The notes beneath the pieces were generated by a model that was given only the letters and a program-made list of their open reading frames with translations, did no database searches and was not told the origin of the DNA. Shown piece after piece: positions 18,936-31,400 of a stretch of 64,000 nt of DNA. Source of the stretch: Sporothrix humicola. Its lineage: Eukaryota > Ascomycota > Sordariomycetes > Ophiostomatales > Ophiostomataceae. The stretch lies in NCBI GenBank assembly GCA_021396245.1, contig WNYE01000002.1, positions 744,001 to 808,000 of the forward strand. The letters run 5' to 3'. Both the position numbers and the translations under genes were made by a program. Positions within the stretch are counted from its first letter, which is position 1. Each line of letters begins with the position of its first letter.

Positions 18936-21900
18936 ATGGCCAACGAGGTGTTGATAGCCCACACGGGCCATCGCCTGCGCGTCGACTTTTCCCAGTTCCT
19001 GTCACTCGACGAATTTAGAGGCGCCGTCAGCCGGCAGACGTCCATCCCCTCAGACTGCATCATTTCTTTGACGCCCCAAGGAAAGCCTCTGAAGCTGGCC
19101 GCCCTCCAGACCGAGAAGGAAGTCTATGTGTACGACGCTCGCACGACACAGTCCGATGCAACGGCTGCGGCTGCCCTCGAGGGCCTCGAAATCCCCCTTC
19201 CCAAACGCTATTCCGTCACAAACCCGCCAAATGATCTCCGCGACCAACGATCCCTCTCGGCATGGCAGGACCTCTTCCATGCCCGCCAAAAATGGGCCAC
19301 GGCCGTCGCCGACGACTGCTCCAGCAAGGCCGGTGCTGCCCAGGAACGATATGCCGAGATGGACGCCATGATGCGGTGCCTGGACGCGGCCGTAGCGAAT
19401 CTCGAATCCGTCGTCAGGACCACCGAAGGCAAATACACCGACATCAAGAAATGGATCGAGAGTGCGCGGGTCGACTATACAAACCTGGTCGACCGTTGGG
19501 AGCAGTACCTAGAGCTCGCACGGAGCGTGTCAATATCTCCGCCCATGTTGACGTTTATGACGGGCGGAAACGGCAACGCGTCGTCTAATGGCCGCTCTGT
19601 GGGATCGAAGCAACACGCAACCCTGGAAGATCTTGTCGATCTTGAAACAGCGCGCAAGGCCGGCAAGCTTGCACCCGCAGCGCTTCGCCGCTTCAACACA
19701 AACATCGGCGACATTGAGCGCGACGCGCCACAGCTCTTCCAGGGCTGCGAAGAGATCCTGCAGGCTTTTGAGCGGGCCGTCGACCGCTCCGCTTTGTCTC
19801 ACGAAGGCGAATCCGCACAGCTGCTTCAGGACATCAAGGCCGTGGCCAACAAGATCAGCACAGATTACCAGACCACACTCGAGTACGCCGACTCAACACG
19901 CGATGTGCTGCAGGCATCAAAGATTGCGGCCACCCACACCGAGCGCCTCTTGCCGACTATCAAGAACAGAGCCGCCGAGATGGACGACATGTTCCGCTAT
20001 GCAACACAATCTCGTAACGCCCTGGCCATCGAGACAGTCGACTTTATGCGCAACATTACGGACCTGACGGGTCTAAGCAGCAGCGTCAAGGCCCAGATTG
20101 CGGCCGTCGGCAACGAGGACGACATGGCGCACTTTGACTACCTGCGTCTCGTCCAACAGATCCCTTTCGTCTATGCATCCTTCGTCAGCGAGGCCATAAA
20201 GCGCCGCGAGTGGCTCGACAAGGTCAAGACCGACTCGTCCACGCTCGCCAATGAGATGGCCCTGTTTCACGACGAGGAAGTGAAGCGCCGCAAGAAGTGG
20301 CAAAAATCCGTGGGCAGCCTTGCCTACGGCCCCTCCGGCACGTCGGCGGAAAACCAAGTCGCCGGCCTCGAGGTGAATCTGCTGGGCGAAGAGGCCGACT
20401 GGCCGAATGTCACGCGCAAAGATATGGAGGATCTGTACGACACGCTGCAACGCCAAAAGGCCGACGGCGCCCTAATCGACGACATTGGCAAGATGATTGC
20501 CGACCTTAACGCGCCCACAAAACAGCAGTCGAAGCGCATCAAGGCGTTCAAGAACGGGAGCGTTCACGAGGTCGCTCTGGGCCGTAGCGGACTTCTTGTG
20601 AGGGGCGACGATGATGTCTTGCGGCGGCTACAGGACGACAAGGCCAAGACCGAAAACAAGCTGCGAACAGCCGAGAGCCGAGTGCGCCGACTCGAAGATC
20701 TGCTGCACCGTCAGAGCCAGGCGTCGCGCAGCAGCCTTGGCGGGATGTTCCAGGCCGCACCGAGCCAGCAGTTTTCGGATAGGGCAGAGTCGACTGCTTC
20801 GGTCAAGCCGGGGACGCCACGGCCACAGGGCGACCGCCGAACGTCGCTCGAGGGTGGCGGCGTGTCGGGAAGCGCAGCCGTTGCCAGCGACGCCCAGACT
20901 CTGCAGCGCATCCATCAGCTGGAAGCTGACTTGGCAGCCGAAAAGTCTCGCTCCGCCGCTTTCGAGAAAGACTTGCAGGCGCGCACCGAGGAGAACACCA
21001 AAATAACCAACCAAATGGACGAGACCAACTCGACCAAGAAGGACCTGCTGGAAAACCTAGAGGCCCTCAAAAAGGAGTTTACCGAGGAACGCAAGTCGCT
21101 CGAGGACGAGATCAAGCGGCTGCAGGCGCGCCTCGAAGACACGGAAGACGAGATGGAGCACTTTGGCGAGTCACGCGAAAACGAAAAGGCATCACACGAC
21201 GAGAAGCTCCGCTCGGCGCAAGAAGAAATTGAGCGGCTCACAAAGACGTTCCGCGACGACGCGCTCAAAACCCAAGGCCAGGTCGAGTTTCTGCGGAAAG
21301 AAACCAAGCTGCAGCGCGAGCAGAACGAGTCCTTGGAAAAACAGGTGCAGACAGCCCGCGAGGAGGCCCAGTCCACCGCCAAGCACCTGCAGGATGCCAG
21401 AGATGCCGAGGAATCGCTTTCCAAGGGCTTCCGCGATCTCTATGCAACACTGGTGGCAGAAGAGGGTGGCCAGTCTGCCAAGACGGCGCCACCGTCTGAT
21501 ACTGCAGACCTCATCGAGGCCGTGGTCGGAAAGGTGTCTGATGCCCTCGCCCGCATGCAAACCACAGCCAGCGACATGGTCATTGTTAGGGCCGACCTGG
21601 AGCGCGCTGAGGCGGCCAACAAGGATCTCCAGAGCGAGATGGTGTTTTCGAGAGAGACCCTGGCGACCGAGGAGGGTGCGGCGCGGCGTCTGCGCGAGAA
21701 GCTGGCAGAAGACATGGCACGCATCGCCACGCTCGAGGACGAGCTAGGAGAGAGCCGGACCGACCTGAAGCAGCTCCGGGCCAAAATTGCGGACGGCGAG
21801 ACGGGCTCCGAGACTTTGCGGAAGCGGCTCGAGGAAGAGGAGCGCAAGGTTTTGTCCCTAACAGAAGAAGTCGTGGCCAAGCAGTCGCATCTTGGCGGTG

Positions 21901-23531
21901 TCGAGGAGGAGCTGTGTATGTTCCGCGAAAAGCACAGCGACGCGCAGTCCGCCCTGACGAGCTTGACAGCGCGGTTCGATGCGCGCACGCTGCGGGCTAA
22001 GGACCTGTCACAGCGACTGTGGACGCAGAACGACCGTTTGTGCCGGCTACTTGAGCGGCTTGGCTTTTCAGTCACGCGCGACGGCGACTCCATGGTGATC
22101 CAAAAGATCCCACGGTCCGAGCGGTCGGCCATTATCAGCGGCGAAGGCGCCTCGTCTCTTTTGCGGCGGTCATCCGGCATGCTCCAGCCAGCCCGGCCGG
22201 GCGAGTCGACTGCACCTCCTGCGACGTCTGGGGCCGGCGAAAAGGACAAGGCGGCCGACGTGCAGCTCCTGTATTGGATGAACAGCGCCGACGGCGAGAC
22301 GGAGGCGGTGCAGTATGCCGAGTTCATGGCGGCCGTGGGCAGTTTCGACATTGACGCCGTGGCCGAGACCATTTACCGCCGCAACAAGGAAGTTGAGCAC
22401 ATTGCCCGTAAGTTGCAGCGCGATGTGCGCAACTACCGCGAAAAGGCGCACACTCTGCAAAAGGAGGCGCACGACAAGATTGCGTTCAAACATTTCAAGG
22501 AGGGCGACCTGTGCCTCTTCCTGCCGACCCGGAACCAGTCGAGTGGCGCCTGGGCTGCATTCAACATTGGCTTCCCGCACTATTTCTTGCGCGAGCAGGA
22601 GGCACACCGACTCCAGAACAGGGAATGGCTGGTTGCACGCATTGGACGGATCCAGGAAAAGGTCGTCGACTTGTCCAAGAGCGTACAGGCCACCCACGGC
22701 GAGACAGAATCCTTGAACACGGAGGCCGACGAAAACGACAACCCTTTCGATTTGTCAGACGGTCTCCGCTGGTACCTGATCGACGCGGTCGAGGACAAGC
22801 CCGGCGCGCCCTCGACACCAGGACTGGGTAAGAGCACAGTCGCTGCAAACCATGTCGAAGCAGTCGCGGACATTCACACGCACGCACGAACAGCTTCGGG
22901 CCACCGTGGCCTGGGACTGGGTCTGGGCAGCAGCCGGCCGACGGGCATCGACGGCGTGAGTAAGACTCTGTCGCGAAGCCTCGAGAGTCGGCGGTCGAGC
23001 ACGAGCTCGAGAAAAGCGGCGCCCCTTGCTCATGCGGCGGGCGGTCCATCGTCTGCTCTTCGGGGAAACGCTATTAGCAGCGAGACGAATTCTTTGAGGG
23101 CAGCCCCGGCCGACACGCCCGAGCACGGCAGCAGCCCAACGTCGGCGCCGGCGCAACCCGTGAAAACAGCAACGCCGGCCACTGTGGTCACCCCACCTAC
23201 AGCACAACCGAGCGATGCAGCTGGCGATGCACAAACACAGCCAAGCGATGCAGCAACCCCCGAGGTACGAACCACAGTCTCTCCTTCTACTTCTTCTCAG
23301 ACTTCTCCTCCTGCCGGAGCCGCGACTGCATCTGCGGCGACCGTCGATACTTTGCTCGGGCCTTAATCCTGATCCTAATCTCGTTTTCTCTCTTTTCAGC
23401 AACAGCGCCAGACTGCCTGCCTTCAACGCGATACCAGCGCTCTATCAGAGACGCCGTCCAAGCGCAGTGTCGTGTGGGACTCGCTGTGGGCAGTCGACTA
23501 CAATGCCGAGGGCGGGAAGAAGGCCAAGTAG
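18936..23531 (+). CDS. ATG11: autophagy-related protein 11 (selective autophagy scaffold)
   Basis: Scaffold of selective autophagy that binds cargo receptors and recruits Atg1 kinase and Atg9 at the phagophore site. Exon 1 is 18936-23264; the intron is 23265-23399 (GTACGA donor, CCTAATC branch, TTTTCAG acceptor); exon 2 is 23400-23531. The spliced product is 1,486 aa. The N-terminus (1-75) is ubiquitin-like, with KEVYVYDAR at 66-74. A long helical region follows, with dense coiled coil from about 560 to 1060. The C-terminal Atg11 domain spans about 1180-1290 (FKHFKEGDLCLFLPTRNQ, FNIGFPHYFL, DGLRWYLIDAVEDK). The linker after it is Ala/Thr/Ser/Pro-rich. Exon 2 restores the ending VVWDSLWAVDYNAEG, which I recall as conserved in filamentous fungi. 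Reading through the intron would stop at 23366 and lose it. Confidence 0.93.
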
Positions 23532-24025
23532 AAGTCCAAGCAGGCGTCATCCATAAACCTGTCTTGGTCTGATTTGATTTGTTTTCGAGTTTGTATAGAG
23601 GGATCGCTTTTTGGCATATTGCCTTTACTTTGTTACCTCTGCCTTTTTTGGCAACCCTCTTGTACCATTTTATACCTCTTTCCTGTTTGTCTTTCCTTTT
23701 TCTCTGTTCTCTTTCTTCTGTCTACATTACTTGAATGTAGACTTGCCCATATATTTTGCATTGCGAGGAGCAAAGGGGAACTGGGTTTTGCTTTCCTTTG
23801 TCTTTGTTTGTCTGCTCTTGTTGTCGCCTATATTGTAAAGATAAATAATCCAAGCCGTTTCAACTTTACCAGAATCCTCTGCACACAGTATTTTGCTTTT
23901 TGAGTTTAAGACGTAACGTCTATTTTTGCTAAGAGTATGTCGTATGGGAACAGCTAATGTACATTTTTATTTTCATGTCAAGTTTATACCACATCAAATG
24001 CTACGCCAACCACGCCGGCTTATGC
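23532..24025. other. convergent 3' flanks, no gene
   Basis: T-rich sequence between the ends of ATG11 and the bL9m gene. Nothing else is seen. Confidence 0.6.
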
Positions 24026-24945
24026 TTATGCCTCCGCGCCCTCCTCGGCGGCCACCACCTCCACAATCTTCCGTACCGGCACAGCGTTCTTGGCCAGGTC
24101 TGAGCGTGTCACGCTGGCCGTGTCATTCTTGCCCTGGGCGCCACGCGCCACAATGTCGACCTCCCAGCGGCCCAGCGCCTTGATGCGGTCGACTGTGGGT
24201 GCGTTATCGTCCTGGCTGGCGCCCTCTGCATCTGCCACCACAAAACGCACATCGCGCGCCTCAACGTGGACCAGAGCAGCCTCCTCGTCCAGGCTGTTTT
24301 GCAGAACTTCGCGGACTGTATTGGCCACGTCGTCGGCCGAGACGGAGCCGAAAATGGCCGTTGTATCGCTCGAGATGGGTTTCCGGTAGAAGACAAGGGT
24401 GGGAGGGAGAATGGTCTCGATGTGGATAGCAGCACGGGCGGCCTAAAGAACACGTCAGTAGATGTTCACAAATATGGTGGGAGATATTCGGAACAAGAGG
24501 GGGAACCTACCGTCAACGTCTTGATGGACACTGTGCGTTTTGGCGTTGCGGCCGCGATCGGGATTTCCGGGGCCTCGCCCTCCACGCCGTCCTTGGCGGC
24601 CACAAACCATGGCTCGCGGTGCGAGATGGCCTCGTCCAGCGGCAGCGCCAGCTCCTGGATGCGCGCAGATGTCATGTACTCGGCCATGCCGTTGGGGTAC
24701 CAGAAGTTGCGCATGCGGCCGCGCTCGATGCGCATGATCGTGTCTCGCCGGCCGTACTGCGTAATATCCTGCAGAAGGCGCACCACGACCCGCTGGTCGG
24801 GCTTCTTTGTCTTTTTGCCGCGGGTTTGCGTCGGGGAGAAGGTAGAAGAGACGGAGGCGACGACAGGCCGACTGCTCGCCAGCAGCGGCCGGCTGGCGCT
24901 AGTGATGCATCCGAAGCAGGATGTTGATATCCGTAGTGATGACAT
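24026..24945 (-). CDS. MRPL50: mitochondrial large-subunit ribosomal protein bL9m
   Basis: Component of the mitochondrial large ribosomal subunit (bacterial L9 family; Mrpl50 in yeast). Exons are 24945-24511 and 24442-24026. The 68-bp intron has a GTAGGT donor and a TTTAG acceptor, and the phase is kept. The product is 283 aa. Residues 1-40 are rich in Ser, Arg and Ala with few acids, as expected of a mitochondrial presequence. The L9 N-domain follows: VVVRLLQDITQYGRRDTIMR, then RGRMRNFWYPNGMAEYMT, matching the bacterial pattern with a Gly-rich turn and R-N-x-x-x-P. The extended C-terminal half has beta/helix character (FGSVSADDVANTVREVL). The first in-frame ATG, at 24945, is chosen as start. 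Confidence 0.9.
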
Positions 24946-25540
24946 TGTGTGTTGTGTGGTTGTCAATTGGCGATTGAATTGACAATGGCGATCGCAGTCC
25001 GTGGAAATCCGTGCTGTTGAGGAGCTGTCGTCTGCTTGAAGCTTTTTTTGTCGGCTGGTTTCTCACGGGTCCACTTTACTTTACACCAACCAATCACAGC
25101 CCTCTGTTTATTTCCACTTTGGACTAACGTCATCCGACATTGACTTCAGTCGAGGCTACGTTTGTCTTTTCTGTGAACGATTGACTTTCTTGGTTTTAAT
25201 AAACTACTCTTTTACTATCTTTACTTCGTTTCATTTGATCGCTTGTATTTCGACAGGATGTGGAGTTTTTGGTTTAATTTTTGTAACATTTTTAGTCGTT
25301 TTATTCGTGACATAATTAATTAAATCAAAAGGTGAGAAAAAATACAAGTTATTCTCCTTTCGTTGCTCAATCAATGCACACTACCATAAAATGTAGAAAC
25401 AAATGACACAGAGATATATCATCTGTTTAATCCATGTGGTTTTGTGTATTAAATATTAGATTTAGACATTAAACATTAAGTATTAGACATTACATATACA
25501 TATCATGCATAGATCACATTACATCCGTGACAGCATCAGA
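24946..25540. promoter_or_regulatory. promoter of bL9m gene and 3' flank of acetyltransferase gene
   Basis: Contains a CCAATCA box at 25090-25096, about 145 bp upstream of the bL9m start, then AT-rich sequence with repeated ATTA motifs (25,440-25,500). No gene is seen. Confidence 0.55.
25090..25096 (+). promoter_or_regulatory. CCAAT box (CCAATCA)
   Basis: Candidate CCAAT-binding complex site upstream of the mitochondrial ribosomal protein gene. Confidence 0.45.
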
Positions 25541-27129
25541 TTACTGCCGGTTGGGCACTGAAAAGTGGCCGGTCTTGCCGTAGCGTTCAAGACAGGCACG
25601 GAGGTCGTCTGTCAACAGGTTGGCAAAATCGTCTTCGACAACGCCGTAAGCCCAGGCCGTGACAAACGACAGTTCTCCGCCACGGACGCCGCCAATGTTG
25701 ACGCTGATCAACGAGTCCTTGCCCATGGCGGACTGCGAGTAAAAGTTGCGAGTCCGTCTCCATGTTCCATTGGCAGATGAGCCCTCACCACCCGGGAGGA
25801 TCGAGCCCGTGTTGGAGACTGTCCATGTGCTGTCGCGGGTCTTGCCCTCGTGCTTCCGCCACCAGTCGTGCCAGTCGCTGACCCACGCCAGCAGGCCCAG
25901 AACGTTGTCCTCCGTAATGTTGGACAAGGCGGCCTTGAGGTTGGCGCTGACAGCAGCGGCGGCCCGCCACACTTTCTCGTCGTCTTCAGTCTGATTCTCA
26001 GCAACAGCCCGCCCATCGTCAACAACATCTTTGTCAAACGAGTACGAGTGGCCCGACACCAGGTTGGCCATGTTGCGGCTGATGTCGAGTTCTGAGGCTC
26101 CCGACGGGACAAACGGGCGCAGACTAATGGGCATGACGCACGAGAAAGACGGGGCGATGCCGCCAGAAAAGCGGCGTGCAAAGAGGACCATCATCAAGCC
26201 ATGCACGAGAGCTGTCAGCGTGATTCCGTGCGCGCGGCAGCCGTCCAACAGCGCCTTGGCATTCTCGGGCGACAGATGGAATAGGCGCAGGTTGCCCTTA
26301 AGACTGTGTTCCAGGGCGACTTTATGACCTGTATACGCCTCAGCCGCCGGCGCACCCTTGAACCAGCCAGGGCCTAGTTCTCTCCAGAGCGTGCCAATGA
26401 AGAAGGACCACGACAGGGTAAAATTGATGAGCTCTTCTTGCGTGGGGACCAGCTGGGGCAGTTCCGTGAAAGAGAGGATGTCGCCGTCGCCGTCGTCGTC
26501 ACTTTTCTTGTTTTTGGCCGACACGTCACCGCTGTTCAGCACCTCAACGAGATGGTTGTGGAAGACGAGGCCGCTCTTGCCGTCGGCCAGGGCGTGGTGC
26601 ACTTCAAACGCCACATCGGCCCAGCCGTCCGCCGTGTTCAAGAACACGACAAGCCGCCACGGCGAGTGCGTCCCCAGGTCCAGCCACGGCCGGGCGTTTT
26701 CCCTTGTCAAATCGTTGGCGAGCAGCACATCGTACTCGTCGGCGGAAAGTCCAGGCTTGCGCACCACGAACTCGAGATGGTCTTTGAGATCGAGCGACGC
26801 CAGCGCCACAAACACGGGCTTTTTCGTGTCCTCGCCCTCAATGCCCACACGCAGCGCCGGAAGGCGGGAGAGAACGATCTCAGTCAAGGCTGCCCGAATG
26901 CTCGACTTCACTTCTTCTTCATCCTTGCTCGGCAACGTATAGCGACAGACGGTGATGACATTTTTGTAGAGACCGAGCGAGTGCCGCGACGACGAGTACT
27001 GTTCGCTGCAGATGTTAGAGAGTAGAAAAAAGACAAAAGAGATAAAAAATCTGGGGTACGCCGTATATACGCCGTAGGTTGCACTTACTACCCGCCTAAA
27101 GGTCGAAGGATCGTGCGTGGCAAAGCCAT
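25541..27129 (-). CDS. alcohol O-acetyltransferase-like protein (AATase family)
   Basis: Predicted acyl-CoA-dependent acyltransferase of the fungal alcohol acetyltransferase (Atf-like) family, which makes acetate esters or detoxifies alcohols and sterols. Exon 1 (27129-27089) has only 41 nt; the intron has a GTAAGT donor and a CTGCAG acceptor; exon 2 is 27005-25541. The product is 501 aa. The N-terminus reads MALPRTILRPLGGYEQYSSS and then RHSLGLYKNVITVCRY, typical of the family. The catalytic motif HHALADG (150-156) is the H-x-x-x-D-G signature. A later NIGGVRGGELSFVTAWAYG segment resembles the structural D-F-G-W-G-type strand region. No membrane segment is evident. Substrate is not predictable from sequence. 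The short first exon is needed to give the conserved N-terminus. Confidence 0.88.
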
Positions 27130-28494
27130 TGCGATTGGGACGTGCAGCTGTCAGACGTAGAAAAACGTAAAAACTGCGTATACGGGCGTGAGGGGCGCAG
27201 GCTGTCAGAGCTGTCAGGGGTGAGATTTGCTGTATCTTTGGTTGATCGGGCGGGTTTGGGTGGTGTTTGGTGGTTTTTGGCGGGTTTTAGGGCCTTGGCT
27301 GTGATTCGTCCCCTTTTTTGTTACTGTTTTTCTTTGAACTTTTGCTTTGAATCATGAACTTCACTCTCACGATGTGAATTTCTGGATGCACTCTCGCCAT
27401 TTAAGTCTTTCGGACCCGAGTACGAGCTCAGAGGGAGCCAATCACCCACTCTAGGCTTCCGTATTTCTTTTGAGTTTGTCCGTCCCAGCCGGACCTCTCG
27501 GCAGCTTCTGGCGACATCCCTGTCGCACGGCCGTTATCGTGTGCCAGTGGAGAGGGCGTGACATGGCACGTGATTGTATCTGCCGGGTCGTTTGCAGTTG
27601 CCCTCTCAAGACTGTGGACAGAAATACCCGTGAGGAAAGAGCGTTCAAGAGCAGTGCATTTAGACTATTTGAATCAATCCTAACTCTCAAACGACAGCGT
27701 GAACAAAAGATATGCGCGTCAAATGCACAGCAGCACGCAACACAACAGCACACCCAACGAACACGCACGAAAACTCACAAACATCCAGGCCCCAGATTGG
27801 GCCGACTGGACTGGATTGGCTCCAACGGCCCGCGCAGCTCAACGGTGGATCGCTGTCTTGCTTGTGTGGGGCAATACATACGCTTAGCGTGGCCCGTGCA
27901 CAAGCGTGTCGTTGCCTCTTGCCGTCGCGCACCCTGGCCGCGCCTTCCTTGCGAGCAGCTACCGTGACTTTTTGATAGCACTGCACACACACTCAACCTC
28001 ATCTTTTGTCAACACCAAGTCGGCCGCCGGCAGCAATTCCAAGACAGGGGCATCGGTCTATCAACACTCCCTTTTTACGTCGTACTTTCTCCTCTATTGT
28101 TTCTGTTTCCTTTGTCAATCCATCTGTTTCGACCATCCTTCTGCCTCGTTGCTTTGTGCATCGCGACGATAAGGAACCGCGACACGTTACAACTGCCCCT
28201 TTTATTCTTTTTCTCTTCTCGCCTCTTCTTCAAACCATCCATTCCCTTGCCCAACGTTTCCTTTTTGTCTTCCTTCCATTCGATCATTCCTTTTGACACA
28301 TATTTCTTTTCTCAATACTCTTCCTTCGATTCTTTCCACCCCCTGAACCCCCGCCTTTCATTTGCCCTGTCAATATCAACAGAATCATCGACAATGTTGC
28401 TCCTGGTGCTTTGAAAGCACTGATCGACCTTTGACCACCGTCGACGACGACATTACCATAATCACGCCTACACATTAACACACCCACCCCGACA
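27130..28494. promoter_or_regulatory. divergent promoter, acetyltransferase / 28.5-kb gene
   Basis: 1.37 kb between two divergent genes. It has a G/T-rich stretch at 27,247-27,293 (several GGG runs), a CCAATCA box at 27438-27444, a one-mismatch GTACG-T-CGTAC element at 28075-28085, and a strong C/T-rich leader from about 28,060 to 28,400. Short frames are present but none is convincing. Confidence 0.55.
27438..27444 (+). promoter_or_regulatory. CCAAT box (CCAATCA)
   Basis: Candidate CCAAT-binding complex site in the divergent promoter. Confidence 0.4.
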
Positions 28495-31400
28495 ATGGAC
28501 CCTTCGTGGACGCGTAGCGCGTCTCCCGCCCACACGAGCCGGCTGCCGACTAAGAAGAAGAGCTCGCTCTCCATGCGCGACGTCACAGACAGCTTGGACA
28601 AATTGGACAGACGGGCCCTGGCCACCTCGCCCAGTGCCATCTCCGACACTTCCAGCAGTACTGACGCCGGCAGCGCCACAAATGGACACGGACACGGACA
28701 CGGATACGGCCACGATGCCTCGCGCCGCTCCAGCACCAGCTCGCAGCAGTCGCAAATGTCCCAAATGTCGCAAATGTCCGACATGGCACGCGGCACGCGC
28801 ATTCCTCGACCCTCTCCCTCCCAACGACCCTCCTCCCAGGCAACATCACACCAACCGCTCTCAATCAAGGACGCATATAGAATGGCCCAAGAGGAGGAAG
28901 CGGCGGCTGTGGCCATGGCAGCACAGGGCTCACCAAGCCCGGCGCCTCGTCCCTGGCGGAACCGCACGACTGGCGGCGGAGCTAAGGGCACGCCCACGCC
29001 GGCGGCTCCCGGGGCTGGAGCTGGGGCCTCGGGCAGGGCCACGCCATTGAGTGCGAGCGAGAGCCGGATGCAGAAAATCCTGGCCCAGTCGCCTCTGGAC
29101 ATTGGCGGCCGACGCACAGCACGCCGCATTGGCGGTGACGGCCGGGACACACCTTCACGGCAGCGGCGGAGCATAGACGAGGACGCGGGAAGCACGACGG
29201 ACCCCCGACGCATCCGATACGAAGAGGACCAGGCGCGTATGCAGGTTGCCCTTGGCGAAAAGTCGGGTGGCTTGTTCTCGCCCAAGGCCCGTGTCAGCCC
29301 TAAGATTGCTGTCGCCGGCCGGGAGCTGCATCGCCGGGCTAGTAACACCAGCCTTGGCGAGAGGGCAGAAAAGAGCAGAGTTCCCGTGTCTGTGACGACG
29401 ACGCGAACACCGACCGCAACTGGCGTGTATTCATCCCTAGCCGCACGAGGCGGTAAACCCGGCAGCTACCTTAAGCGGATGGTGTCTGCACCTGAGAATG
29501 TGGCCCAGGCCCAGACTGGCGAGGGCCCTTCATCCGAGCTGGAGAGTGCAGACAGCACTGACGATGTGGCTGGCCCTCCTGCTGCTGCTCCGCTCCAAAT
29601 CAGATCGGCTACCGTCCCTTCATTGGAGGTGAAGCAAGCGGCAGAAGCCATCATGGGCAAATCACCCGGCAAAAGCTTTGCTTGGGACGCGGACGAGGAC
29701 TTTACGGCTAACGACCTCATGACCTCCGACAGCCCGCGTCTTGCTCCTGTTCGCGACGCATCACCATCAAAGTCACCCCAACGACCGCGGAATACCAAGC
29801 TGGACGAGATTCGCCGACTTGAGCTGGAGGCCGATTTGCTGTTCGACGAGTCGTCGAATGAAGGCGCCCACCATACAGACCCCGACGAGATCTTGCCTAG
29901 TGCTTCTGTCGTCAAGACAGAAGGCGAGCAAGACGAACGCAACGACGATGCCGAAGAGGACGACGTCAAGGAACACGCTCAGCGCCGCCCAGGCCTGCCA
30001 GCGGAACGGACGAACAAGACGCTCGATGAGATTCGCGCCAGAGAGGACCAGCACTTGTCAAAACGGGCGCTTTCAGCCATGCGGCTCGATGAGATCCGGC
30101 AACAGAATGCAGAGGCCCGCTCGAAGCCATTGGATGCTGCTCGGAAGCTGAGCCACGAGCACTTGCGGGCCGAGAGGAATCGTGATGGCAAGAGCGGCGA
30201 TGAGGAGGATTCGGAAAACAAGCCAAAACCTACGAAAGAGGACGAAGAGGCACGAGCCGCTAGAGACCGCTCGCTCTATGGCGATGACAGCGAGCAAATC
30301 CCAAACACACCCATCACAATCTACCGCACATCGTCGACCGACCGCGGCCGGACACTCTTGAGCGCCCAAGACAACAACAGCAACAGCGGCGGCAGCGACA
30401 ACGACACCGCTAAGAACGCAAGTGTCAGCCCCGCCGGCTCGCGCAAGTCGTCCTCGTCCACGCACTCGCGGACCGAGTCGCAGGAGTTGCTGAGAAAGCT
30501 GGCCCGTGTGACCACCTCTGTTGTTGCAGCCGCCGAGCGGAAAGACAAGGGGCCAGCACCAAAGAACAGCGGCGACAACCTGCGTGGAATTCTGGGGTCT
30601 GCATCAGACCCTGCTCTTGGCGACGCCCCCGGCCCTGAGAAGAGCGTCAGCCTCAAGTTACCCCGCTCTCGCGACGCCGACACCCTGCGGCCAACGGTTG
30701 GCTTTGCACAGCTCCGGCGACAGCCATCGTCCGAGTCAGCTTCAACTAAGCGTTCGAGCCTGGCCCAGTCCGACGGCGACCCGACCGACCGCATCGAGGC
30801 CGAAATGAAGCTCTTTGCCGCGGGTGAGAACCACTCGGAGCGCGGGTCGATTCGCGCGCCTTCGCCCGACGAGGAGGAGGAGGAGGACGACGCTGTCTCA
30901 GGAGCTAAGAGCTCGATCGGCGACGAGGCCACTCCCAGACCGGCCAAGGTGATTAACCCACTGATGCAGCCAACACCGCGCGTGACTGGCGCGTATGTTG
31001 AGACGCCGGTGACTGCACGGACAGAGAAGATGATGGAGGTGATCAACGCTCCTGCTCCAGAGAAAGCAGAGAAGGCAGAGCCGGCCAAGACAATCGTTGT
31101 TGCGTCATCCAAGGCGGACGAGAAGAAGCGGGCATCCACGCCGCTGCCGGGCATCATTGCACTGCTGCGCGGCACTGCCTCTGACGACGACAGTGGCAAA
31201 GACAAAAACAAGACGGAAGCACAGGGTGACGAGGTGCCTTCGGAGGCTGCAAAGGACGTGGAGGGTCGCTTCCGCCGTTTGTCTGCCTCGCGGTCCAATT
31301 CAAACTCTTCTCAGAAGTCTCGCTCGCAGTCAAAGAGTCGCTCCCGCTCTCGCTCGACATCGCGCAACCGCCCGCTCCTCAACTCGGCCAAGCTGACCAG

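Noticed and set aside
21440..22372. 310-codon Ser/Arg-rich minus-strand frame opposite ATG11
   Set aside because: Reverse reading of Glu/Lys/Leu coiled-coil codons; no motif.
27247..27293. G-quadruplex-like run upstream of the acetyltransferase
   Set aside because: Four GGG runs exist, but the last loop is over 20 bases long, so a stable quadruplex is doubtful.
28284..29348. 354-codon minus-strand frame
   Set aside because: Antisense to the start of the 1,363-aa gene and its leader; no domain.
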